DNA of 22,104 bases from Amphimedon queenslandica. Taxonomy: Eukaryota; Porifera; Demospongiae; Haplosclerida; Niphatidae. Positions within the stretch are counted from its first letter, which is position 1; each line of letters begins with the position of its first letter. Both the position numbers and the translations under genes were made by a program. Below, piece after piece: positions 1 through 11,400 of this stretch. The stretch covers positions 30,312-52,415 of the forward strand of contig NW_003546403.1 of NCBI RefSeq assembly GCF_000090795.2, given 5' to 3'. Under the pieces are notes generated by a model. That model did not search any database. It saw nothing but the letters and a program-made list of their open reading frames with translations, and was not told where the DNA came from.

Positions 1-404
1 GAATCATGCTTGCATCTAATGTCAGTGTAGCTGCATCCTTCATACCGTCTATATAGCTCCTTCTTCTCAGGGTAGTTAAGATGAGCAGATAAATCTTCCA
101 GTCTGCCAGACCACTCACACTGTTTCGCATGGTATATGCAGTAAACTTCTAAGACCTTCACTCTTCTTTGATGAGCACGATCAGAGAAAGTAAAACATTG
201 CTTGGAGTAACACGAAGGGCATGGAACACATGCCTTTTTATGACAATCTCCACACACATGCACTCCACAGCAAGAGGTTTGGTAAGGATTTTGCATAAAG
301 AGTCGACATTTCATACAATAGATACCAATACCCAAATCCTCAGGTAATGGCTTCACAAAAGATAACTTAATATCCTTTCGCCATGATACTACAAATTCAG
401 CCAT
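1..404 (-). CDS. RING/TRAF-type zinc-finger protein, copy 1 (5' part only, runs off the window)
   Basis: The frame is open for 134 codons from an ATG at 404 to the window edge, so only the N-terminal part is visible. The product resembles the gene at 1477-2770 (I estimate about 70% identity). Near residues 32-75 it has a RING-like pattern: C-x2-C, then CCGVH, C-x2-C and CPSC. A segment matching the TRAF-type zinc-finger lead-in follows (CEWSGRLEDLSAHLNY, then CSYTDIRCKHDS). RING/TRAF-finger proteins usually act in the cytoplasm as adaptors or E3 ubiquitin ligases; that role is inferred from the family. The CPSC part of the RING is about seven residues shorter than in copy 2. The 5' flank is also similar to that of copy 2, indicating tandem duplication. 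Confidence is high for a coding region and moderate for ligase activity. Confidence 0.85.
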   Translation of the reverse strand, partial: MAEFVVSWRKDIKLSFVKPLPEDLGIGIYCMKCRLFMQNPYQTSCCGVHVCGDCHKKACVPCPSCYSKQCFTFSDRAHQRRVKVLEVYCIYHAKQCEWSGRLEDLSAHLNYPEKKELYRRYEGCSYTDIRCKHD

Positions 405-795
405 CGCAAATAGTTTCAGCAAATTTTCCTTCCCTTTAGATACAGCCTACACTAGTATGATTCTGTCAGTTTATATAACTTTGTAGGCTGCAACTTATGA
501 ATTTATATAATCTTTCAAAAGCTCAAAAACTAATAATTAGGGTATATTTGGTACAACAACATGAATCCCACATCACAGTTAGTCCAGTACTGTAGCATAA
601 CTGCTAGGATTTCTTTGTTTATTGTAAGTTAATGCACAAATACATACAAAAGCATAAGTACATTAGTACATACTACTTAAAGGGTAACTGACATGATTTT
701 CTAGGGTATTTTTATTGGCCTTATATAATCATAAAAATGATTCATACTGCCGTGACTTAATATAGAGCTGACGTGAATGACATATCTCATTAATA
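405..795. other. Upstream region of TRAF-like copy 1, duplicated 5' flank
   Basis: AT-rich non-coding DNA. The part nearest the gene (about 425-560) is alignable with the flank of copy 2 (about 2780-2925). Shared blocks include gatacag-ctacact, actttgtaggctg, atctttcaaaag and aataattag. The duplication therefore included the proximal promoter. No coding exon was recognised on either strand. It ends at the TA target site of the MITE. Confidence 0.6.
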
Positions 796-1335
796 CCGTA
801 GGTTGGGATATATTTGTGGCTGCAATTATTCGCGGTCATAAAAAATTTCAATTAAAAACCATGGAAACCGAGGTGTTATTTTAATTGAAAACGGTGCGAT
901 AGTGAAGAAAAGCACCTTGCTGCAGTGCTCGAGCTGTTGTTCTTCTTGTGTCACTAAGCCTTGGGCTCTTTGGAGCTGCTTTACCGGTTCTTTTCAGAAC
1001 TAGTGCCTCGCCATATTTTGGGACTCTCCACCCATTCTAGTTAGTGTTTATTGACTTGGGTGTGGTTTATTATCACCAGCACACGGACCAGCAACAATTT
1101 GCAGCAAAGAGGCTGAAAGAGCTCTGAGGTAGCTGTCCATACAAGAAGTTAACAGATAGAGAAGGACTCGCTATTGGTGAATGGCTCCAGTAAAGCTGCT
1201 AAAGAACAGATGAATAGCTGAACACTAAACACATGGTCTTAATTGTCATAGCAACGCTCTAACAGTTTCGATGGTTTTTAATTGAATTTTTATGACCACG
1301 AATAATTGCAGCCGCGAATATATCCCGACCTACGA
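796..1335. mobile_element. 540-bp MITE with ~72-bp terminal inverted repeats, TA target site
   Basis: The left end (796-869) and the reverse complement of the right end (1265-1335) match over roughly 72 bp with few differences, sharing GTAGGT-GGGATATATT, GGCTGCAATTATTCG and TCAATTAAAAACCAT. TA dinucleotides flank the element (794-795 and 1336-1337). That fits a non-autonomous Tc1/mariner-like element; the superfamily is inferred from the TA duplication. I saw no transposase in the ~400-bp interior. It lies between the two TRAF-like genes. Confidence 0.8.
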
Positions 1336-1476
1336 TATTATTCCTTCTGACAATTTGCTATAAAATCATTACACAACAAAAAAATATTAAAGCAGCAACT
1401 GTTATCTTAAAAAATACACAAGTGTCAGTATAAAGCGATGACCAGCAAATAAAACAACAATATGCACAGTTAACTA

Positions 1477-2770
1477 CTAAAAGTTATATACTAAAGAAAC
1501 TTTAATGATAGATATACTATCCTCTGCTCTATATCTCCCAGGAATATGAGGGTCATATACATTTTGATACTCCTCAGACCTAAAACGCCTTGCAAGATCA
1601 GCTTCATTAAGTTCAAATATTTGTGGATCACATTTATCACTCTTTATTATCATTTTCTTAGCTTGAGGTATTACTCTATGACCACCCCGATACACTTTGA
1701 GCTCAATATAATGGCTCATCAAAGTTCTGGACTTTATAATCTTCACTGACATTTTGCACTTTAGATCATCAGAGAAGAAAAAGACTGGCTGACCATCTGC
1801 TTTTACACAAACTGGATTGCTTTCATCACCAGTAACTGGAAGATCACCGTGTACAGTATGATCGAGTCTCTTTCACACTAGTTTGAGTAAGATGATCCAG
1901 CTTTTGATTGGCCTCTTTCAGTTCCTTCCTCAAATCTTCTTTATCCTTTTCCAATTGTTCCCTTAATTCTTTGTTTTCTTTTTTCAATTGTGAGCAAGCC
2001 CCAGCTAGCAGTAGTAAGTGGTCCTGTTGGCTAGTAGCATTGTGCTGGCGCTCATCTTTACGCTTTGGCCTATCATTGCACCCAGCCCACTTAAACTGGC
2101 AATCTATTGGTTGGAATGGGCAAACAGTGCCAAGATGATGCTGAAGATTCTCTCGCTGAATAATGAAGTCCTTGTGATCTTTATTTGTACAAGGCACAGG
2201 AAACATACCACAAGTTTTATGATGGGATTCTACTTGCTCAAAAGTGCCTTTAAAAATGCTACAATAAGTACATATCGCTGGTCGGTGTTTGCAGTTTTCT
2301 TCATGATCTTTTAGCAACCTCCGCTCCACATAACACGAGAAGCAAGAATCATGCTTGCATCTAATTTCAGTGTAGCTACATCCTTCATATCGTCTATATA
2401 GCTCCTTCTTCTCACGGTGATTAAGGTGAGCAGATAAATCTTCCAGTTTGCCAGTCCACTCACACTGCTTCACACAGTGTATGCAGTGAACTTCTAATGC
2501 TTTTATTCTTCTTTGATAAGCACGGTCAGGGAAAGCATTATACTCATTGGAGGAACAAGAAGGACAATTACAATTATAAATGTATGTAGCATTTGCCTTT
2601 TTATGACAGTCTTCACAGAAGTGCACACCACAACAGGAGGTTTGGTGAGGATTTTGCATAAAAAGTCGACATTTGTTACAATAAATATCCAAATCCTTAG
2701 GCAGTGGCTCAACAAAAGATAAGTTCATATTCTTGGGCCATGATACTACAAAAGAGCTGCTTCCAGCCAT
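1477..2770 (-). CDS. RING/TRAF-type zinc-finger protein, copy 2
   Basis: The start ATG is at 2770, matching the start of copy 1. Residues 31-72 form a RING-like finger: C31-x2-C34, C46/C47-x2-H50, C52-x2-C55 and C69-x2-C72. Several TRAF-type zinc fingers follow (about residues 95-235, Cys/His rich), then a charged coiled coil (about 255-296, QLKKENKELREQLEKDKEDL). The first frame stops at 1844. A small GT-AG intron at 1836-1878 (43 nt) would join exon 2770-1879 to exon 1835-1477 in frame, giving about 416 residues. The alternative is a frameshift near 1865. A 42-nt intron in the E2F gene makes the intron reading plausible. The C-terminal ~118 residues (ADGQPVFFFSDD, then a basic stretch) are not a MATH/TRAF-C domain that I recognise. 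Role as adaptor or E3 ligase is inferred from the family. Confidence 0.8.
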
Positions 2771-3120
2771 TGCAATACTTCTGCTTGTCTTGAGATACAG
2801 TCTACACTATAATGATCTGTGGCAAGGGATTTTTTCGGCAGTATACTATTGACTTTGTAGGCTGTAGCTAAATTAATCTTTCAAAAGGTCAATAACTGAT
2901 AATTAGGTTATATTTGGTAGAACAACTCATTAATATCGAATAATAAATTATTATCTTAATTCTCAAGTCACATTTCAGACTTTAGTCTACCAGTACTGCA
3001 GTTTAACTGCTTGGATCATCTTGTATATAAGTTGAACAGATACATACAAACTTAATACAACACATGTACATGCACATAAAGTTGTATACAGTCTATATAT
3101 ACATGCACTGATCCCCTTAC
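2771..3120. other. Spacer between TRAF-like copy 2 and the last visible NUP205 exon
   Basis: Non-coding AT-rich sequence. The half next to the TRAF gene (2780-2925) is the duplicated 5' flank also seen at 425-560. The half next to NUP205 begins with a good splice donor (GTAAGG at 3120-3115 on the minus strand) and contains CATGTACATG. No NUP205-like exon is present here on the minus strand. Confidence 0.6.
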
Positions 3121-6100
3121 CTTTAGTATGTATGGTTTCTGTGAGAGAGCAGCTGCTCCTTGTAATCCACTCAACTCATTAATCAACGAGTTATGAAGAG
3201 TCTTCACATCAATATAAGCCACGCCCCCTTCCTCCCTCTCACAATATCTCACCACCTCCTCAGTACGTCCCTCGTCAAAATACTGCAACTTTAAAGTGGG
3301 CGTGGCCAACAACGACACATCCATGAGATCAAGAAGAGAGAGTATCTTTCGACGACCGTTATTAGAATATTCATTAGGTACTTCCCCCTGCCCCTCCCCC
3401 CATGACATGAGGAGTTCTTCTTGAGTTAGACCAGTAGTGTTGCTTTTCATCAAAAGACTCGCTAATCGCTGGGCATGTGATCTTTGATTAATACTTACTG
3501 TCACTTTAAGCTCTATGGCAACAGATCGGAGTATCCATGACAACTGATTATAACATGACATTGCGCTCTCTTCACTGTCATCCGGTAACCATGGAAACGG
3601 GACGGCAGAGAGTTGAGTGTAGAAGTAGTCGTGGTTATTACGTAAATAACGAAGCGTGGGCGTACCGAACTCTTTACTAGCTGAAAGACAATAGAGCAAC
3701 TGATAGGAGAGCTCGGCTAGTTTAGGATGGGTCAAGTGACAGCCGAGAGGAGAGGGGAAGGAGGAGGAACCACTGGAACCAACTTTAACTAAACTGAGGA
3801 CTGAATGGAGACAGGTTCTAGCAGAACCCAACACACCTTGAGAGAAGGAAAGAGAGAAGAGATACATGTAATTGGAATAGTACTAAACTGCATGTACATG
3901 TACATGGGAATGTAATGAGCATAATAAATATAAATCAGAGGTTTAATATTCATGACAAATTTTATATCGAAATGTTGTGCCAAGTGTCATTGAACATGTG
4001 ATTAAAGCAAAATGGTTGACTTCATATTGGCAATTTCTTCACTGAACCGCCAATTGCCAATATTTATTCCTGACCAATAAATCATCTTTTAAGGTACATG
4101 TACATGTAATTCTCAATCCCATGGTATTACATGTACCTGGGTCCTGAAGAATAACGTCCGATAGTTTCTTAGAGTGTCCCCCAAGGTTTTCCTTAGCTTG
4201 TTCAAACCCGAGAAGGAGGTGAGCAATGTTTCTAGATCTCTTCAGCACACAGGATATTAATAGTCTAATGATGTCCTCTTTTAGCTGTCTTTGAGTTTCA
4301 GCCTCAGTCCTAGTCAGAGAGTCTTCATCAACCTCCAAGTGCTCAACAAAACCATGAACTATATCAACACAAGCTTCCTGTGGAGAGAAGGAGAAATAAT
4401 TATAATCAAAGATTAATTATAATGAATGAAGGAATGGAAGAGATGCACATGTAATGGTAGAAAGAAGTATGTATACATTTCATTGAATTATATTCATGAA
4501 TCATTAACACTATATGCTATGAGAAGTGTCTGTAGTATCAGCACATAGTGATTGGTACCACTCCTCTGCTACAGTTAGTATTGTCATTATTGACTGTATT
4601 TTGACTAAATTTGGCCATTTTACAGTAATGCCCTAACCCTCTCTCTTTTTCTCTATTGATGTACATGTAGACTATCAGTCGATTATTTTATTGACAAATA
4701 CATGTACATGTACAACACCACTCTATTAGTATTAGTATACATGTACAGTGCATGGAGTTGACTAACATTGTCATTAAGTAATGAGTTCAAGACATCACGT
4801 CCCACAACTGATGATCTTGAAGCTAATCCAATGATCCTAACAGATACTAGAGACAACTCTGGACTAACTTTACTTAATGTAATGTATCTAAAGGAAGAGT
4901 AGGGGATAGGAAAGAGAAAGAATAAAGACGACATAAACACACATGTATGTACATGTATACCAAAAATCTTCGAAAAAGCCAGCCTTTTGTGGATTTATGT
5001 ACACTACAAGCTTATGAAAGAGTACAATTTTAAGCAAAATATGCAGAAAATTTATAATTTTAACTATACAGTATACATGTACATGTGTTGTACACTGTAC
5101 CTAGTTATATTGAGATAATGATCAGCCTGACCGCTCCGAGGGTTAATCCCAAACAGTAGACTATCAAGAGGTGTGGCCATCATAGAGTGATCAGTGCTGC
5201 TCCTCAGTAGGGCCAGGAAGTTGTTCTGTTTATTGAGAGCAACCTCAATCATCTTGAGGGACAAGAGGGAGGCCTCTTCAACCTCTTTAGTGCAGCTATC
5301 CACATCAGACAGTAAGTGATAGGACTCAGATATTATATACAACAACTGCAATGTAAATATGATAATTAATACAATACCATATAGCACTTATACACATGCA
5401 CTTTGTGGATATTCCATTGAAAAATTTCTTTGCCACCACTTATTCAATGAATAAATAGGTCATTTCACAATATTTTTTCATCCACAAATGCTTAGCAGGA
5501 AAAAAATTCGCTAAGTTTTATATCCACGAAATATAAATGCTACACGGCACATTGGGTATTCTGTTTAATTATGAAAAAAACTTAAGTATGAAATGTAACA
5601 TGTATTAGTTTATCAAAATTCCATTAAAAAATATACATGATATGTATGTACTACTGTACATGCATGTACATGTAAATAAAACCTTGCCAATAGTAATGCA
5701 TGTACATGATGTACATGTACATGTGCATGTAATTCCCACTCACTTTCCTCAGTAAAGGAGTGTCATTCAGTAAATGGAGTAGTATATTAAAACCTGGCAG
5801 CTTAGGTAGAGTAACAAACTGACTCCTTCCCACTCCTCCCATTACAGGAGCTGGTCCTGGGATCTCGTAATGCTGCTCTATCAAATCTTCATGAGAGAGT
5901 TCGTGCTGATCAACTAGCTTGAGTAATATCTTGAGAGCAGAACTAGCTACTGTCCACTGTAAAAAGAAACAACATCATTAAAATATAGATTATGGAAATG
6001 GGTGCCTTCATAAAGTTTCTTATCAGAAATTACTCAAATTATAATGGTAATAATGAAATGAGGACATCATACTCATGCAAGAAAAATCAGGGATTTTTGT

Positions 6101-8410
6101 GAAAGTAAAAATCCACTTTAAAATATGCCATAAGACAATATTATATTTACCTTTTCCTGGGGGTCCTTATATCCTCTACTGTCAAACTTAAGGAAGACAG
6201 AGTCCTGTACAAACTGAAGGTAAGGTTGGAACCCTGGGACTCTATGATCAGAGCCCAGGTAGGGTGGTAGGGGGATATCGGTCAGTCTGTCCAGGAGACT
6301 CAGGAATGAACGGGTTTCATAATACTCTTCAGCTGCTGACTCTATCTCTTCTAATTCGATCTATTGATGAATGAAAGAGAAGACAGAAAGTAGGAGCAAT
6401 ATACATTTGTAAAAGAGTATACAATTTTAAATAATAATTGTAACCTTTCTACAGTGACCTTTTTACAGGGTTTCCCACAAAGAAATGTTACATGTAAGTG
6501 AGGTAAAAAACATGCGGTCTTTAGTGCCAACTTAAAAAATTTTATTGGAAATTTCTATGTAATATCAGAATGCATCAAAATAAATTATAAAAATAGAGAA
6601 TTCTCTCCTAGTTATTTTCGGCAAAATTTGACCAAAGTCCAGTAACTTCAAAAATTTGTAAAAAAATCAATTTTGATCGGAATGAGCTCAAACTTGATAC
6701 ACAACATAAGTACATGTATATGCATCAGAAAATGTAATAAAAATGGAGAATTCTCTCCTAGTCATTTTTGTCAAAATTAATTTTGACCAGTTACCCTGTA
6801 CTATAGTACAGGGTCTTTGGTCTGATTTTTGAGCAACTTTAAAAATTCATAAAAAATCTAATTTTGATCAGATTCAGCTTAAACTTGATACACAACATAA
6901 GTACATGTATATGCATCAGAAAATGTAATAAAAATGGAGAATTCTCTCCTAGCCATTTTTGTCAAAATTTGACCAGTGACTCTGTACTATAGTACAGGGT
7001 CTTTGGTCCGATTTTTAAGCAACTTTAAAAATTCATAAAAAATCTAATTTTGATCGGAATGAGCTCAAACTTGATACACAACATAAGTACATGTACATGC
7101 ATCAGAAAATATAATAAAAATGGAGAATTCTCTCCCAGTCATTTTTGTCAAAATTTGACCAGTTACCCTGTACTATAGTACAGGGTCTTTGGTCCGATTT
7201 TTGAACAACTTTTAAAAATTCATAAAAAATCTAATTTTGATCGGAATGAGCTCAAACTTGATACACAGCATAAGTACATGTACATGCATCAGAAAATGTA
7301 ATAAAAATGGAGAATTCTCTCCCAGTCATTTTTGTCAAAATTTGACCAGTTACCCTGTACTATAGTACAGGGTCTTTGGTTCGATTTTTGAACAACTTTA
7401 AAAATTCATAAAAAATCTAATTTTGATCGGATTCAGCTTAAACTTGATACACAACATAAGTACATGTATATGCATCAGAAAACGTAATAAAAATGGAGAA
7501 TTCTCTCCTAGTCATTTTTGTCAAAATTTGGCCAGTGGCCCTGTACTATAGTACAGCATCTTGGCCCAATTTTGATCAATTTTAGAATGTACAAAAACCT
7601 GCCTGTCTTTGACTAATGCTAATCAAGGAGCAGGACATTACCTGTATGCTTCCCTCCTGTTGGGCTGGTCCTATACCATACCTACCAGCAGTGCCTGCAG
7701 TTGTATTCAGTATCTAGTAATAGTAACAACAAGGCTATAGTCATTCATCAGTAATACAATACTAACTAACTTGAGTAATCTCAACAGTATTCCACATACT
7801 TGCTGCAATGTCCGGCGTCTTTGCAAAGCAACTCAGAGTGAGGAATATCTGTGCCTTCAGTTGCCTTGACACAGGACAACTTAACAGACCAAAGAGTGTG
7901 GCAACAGGTAGCCAGGTCTGACTATCATAAATCAGTATACGAGCATTCTCATCCTACAATGTATAGAATCATGTTACGTACCATATAGCAGGAAATTTTT
8001 TCATTGAGTGCTAATTTTCGTTTGTTTTGTTGGCCAAAAGTTTCAATAAAAATTTTACACAATCAAAATTTAAAATAAAGTGGGCGTGACTGGGTTAATG
8101 ATTAATAATTACTGTTAATTAATAAAAATAAAATCAATAAAAATATTTTAAGCAAAGAAAATTTCCTGCTATACAGTAATACAATCACATGACAGTCACA
8201 TGCTCACCAGGTCCACTATTAGTGCCACAAGTTTAAGGACTATGATGAGACCGTCGAGTTCCTGTGGAGATATGGCACATCCAGTTGATGTTCGGGATGA
8301 TGGTTCAGCTGCTTGCTGAAGACCAAGGAAATACTGTTTTAATGACTGAAAGAAATGATCAAAAGAAATCACAGCTGATGGACCCCCACCACCTTGACTA
8401 GGACTATTAG

Positions 8411-8446
<36 letters not shown>

Positions 8447-11400
8447 AGCAAATTGAAGATGGTGGAATCATTTGAATTGTAGAATATTTTGTACTTTTAA
8501 AAATTCAAAGCAGTGACAGGCAGTGAGAGGTGAAGAAGAGAGTCCACAGAGCATTGTCATGAACGAGTGAAAGAGAGAGGGAGGAAGGAGGTCAGAACAC
8601 TGATGAATAAACTTGTACAAACTCAACTACAGAAAAACATACAAACTATTAAATATTATATTTTAAATAAATATACATGTACATGTAAGCAGATACAAGA
8701 TACACATACTTTTAGCAACTATAAATATAAACTATAAAAAATTTCATTAAAGCTTAGTTTTAAAACTTGACTATCAATTGTACATGTACATGTATTTCTG
8801 CTAATATGCATACACCGTATTACTTTAAATAAAAGCCCGGGCATCTATTTCTTAAAATGGTATTTGGACCTCAAAAAAAATTAAAATGAAATTAAAAATG
8901 AAATAAAACTTAGGCCAACATCAGGATTCGAAAAAGTGACCTCAAGCATATGACTTTAGGACTATCTACAATGTATCTATGTTATATTAAGGCTACATTT
9001 GGTATTTACAGTTCAATTTTATTGCTACCCTGGCATTTATTCGCTTGCAGCTTTTATTTGATAATATACATGTACATGTACATGTTTCTTACAGTTCTAT
9101 GATGCTGTGACTGAGTAACAGGGTCACTGCTAGGCCAGAACTCAAGTGAGAGATTAAGCTCAAGAGGATCGTTAGCATAAAGCTCTCCAATCAACAACAT
9201 GAATTCACCAAAACTCTGATTGAGTTTAGGGAGTGCCTGAGCTGTACCACCTCGCAGCATACGGAGGGTCTCCTCCCTGGCCACTTCATCTCCAAGATTA
9301 CGTAGCTCAGTAATCTTAACAGGCATCAGGTATATGTAAGATGTTAGTACATGATGAATGGCCTTTATGTGATACTCCTGCAAAAGTATTCAATTTACAA
9401 TAATATTATTCTTATAATGACTATTATTATAATTTAAGTACCTCTTGAAAGAAATTAGTTGCAGCTAACACTGAGTGTCTTAGGAACTGAAAAGCTTCAG
9501 AATCTATAGCTTCATCAATGAGTTCCTCGTCATGATCCAACTCAGTACAATCTGAAAAAATAAAGATATAAATCTCACTTCCCTCCTTTCTCTCTCTCCC
9601 TCCCTCCCCCTCTCTCTCACCTTTAAAAGCATCCAGTGATGAACATTCTCTGAGGAAGACAGCCCAAGCAAACTTGACAGCTGCTGCCAGCCCTCCATTA
9701 GCCCAGGGAGTCTTAGCAGTCACCTCTTGATGTATCAATGAGATGCTGTTCATATCAGCAAGAAATGGATAATGCTCATCAACCAGTGAGCTGTCAAGAT
9801 TGCAGTCTGACTCCCCAACCCTCAAGGATACCAGGAAAGTGAGGAATAAGCAGAGGTAGGGCGGATCCAGTGGACTATGGGATTCACCAACGGACTGGAC
9901 TTTCTTGAGTTCGAGGAGTATTTTTAAAAGAGAGTCTTTTGGTAATGGATTCTGACAGCCCCAGTACAGCAGACAGTCACAGAGTCCTAATAGATTACAT
10001 GAACTATTAGAGGTGGGCGATACGATACCAAAGTACTCATATATCTGATACCAGGCCTCTGATACCAAATCCTGGTATCGAGTAGTGTAGTGACCACACC
10101 CCACCACACCTACTTTGATGTCATAACAATGGTCACTTCCTTTAGTAATTACAAAAAAGCCCGCTCATTTCCCTTAATTTTTATTAATAGCTAATTATAA
10201 CTTATTTGTGCATGCACAGTAGCTGGCTACTCATTCAGTACTCAATACCATCGATACTGATACTTCAAAATTTCAGGTATTGCCCCTCTCTATGAACTAT
10301 ATCTATATGCATGCATGATTTGGTACAAAGGCCATTATTGATTGTAATCAAAATTAAATCAAGAAAATTGGCCATATTGCTTATCACTACAAAGTCTACA
10401 ATACATACATGATACATGAACATGTCAATGAATTAAATAAAGAGGCCTATGCCCCTCCAAAAATTTTAAAATACAAAACAACTTTTCATATCACCACACA
10501 CTCAACATTGCTGTTAAATATGATCAAATCTTTGTCATATCATCGTGGGTTGCCCAATTATAGTCAGTACTTCCTGTGCCTGCCCACAAAAATGTTGTTC
10601 ATACAAACCAAATAATGCACTGAACAAAAACATATAAAAAAACCTATACATCTATATTTTTAGTTCTTACAATTGCATAGCACATGATATACACAGCTAA
10701 CAGATACTTGTACATGTACTAAACATGCATCATACCTTGTTGTGTTTCCTTAATGAGATCAATGATTTGCTGCTTGTGGTGCGAGTCTTTAATAGCTCTA
10801 CCAGTATTGAGTTTCTCCAGCTCTTTCTCAATGTTCATGTCTAAGAGCAACCTTGTGATCTTACCACTCAGATCATTCTGAAACAATTCTTGGACAAAAC
10901 CAGTCACAAGAGAAACAACATTTTGTTCTAATCCAAGCGTCCATGATATCCCTTCACAGCCTTGGATAAGAGTACGCAAAGAAATGACAACATTACGACG
11001 TCCATCATAGTACAGTAAAACCGAGACTAGACCACGAGAGAGAGAAGGGAAGTCAGGCTGATGATGCTCTCCTGCTAGTAGGAGCTCAACTGAAGCTATC
11101 TCATTGAGGTCTAGGATATCACTGAGGATGAGAGCCTCGTCTATAAAGTCCTCAGGAAGAACCAGTGGCTTTGGAATGTTTGGTAGGGCCAACCCGACTT
11201 TATTGGCATTCTTAACTTGAGAGCGATGACTAGGATTCTGTGCCTATAATAGAATAGTGAGTCTTTGTCACATCTTTAAAATTAACTAAGAGTACAATGA
11301 GTTGTACATGTAACTAATAGATAAAATTTAATCCTAAATATGGTACTTAAATTACATGTAAATTATGCACACGGCTGTCAATACTATAAACAAGTACACA

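Noticed and set aside
1546..2722. Several plus-strand frames opposite TRAF-like copy 2
   Set aside because: They mirror the minus-strand coding region, whose RING and zinc-finger patterns are clear.
6580..7575. CRISPR array
   Set aside because: The period is ~187 bp and the whole unit is repeated, with no short repeat plus unique spacer structure; the context is a eukaryotic intron.
10409..10615. 68-codon plus-strand frame inside NUP205 intron 2
   Set aside because: Low-information sequence inside an intron, opposite to the gene and without protein-family features.
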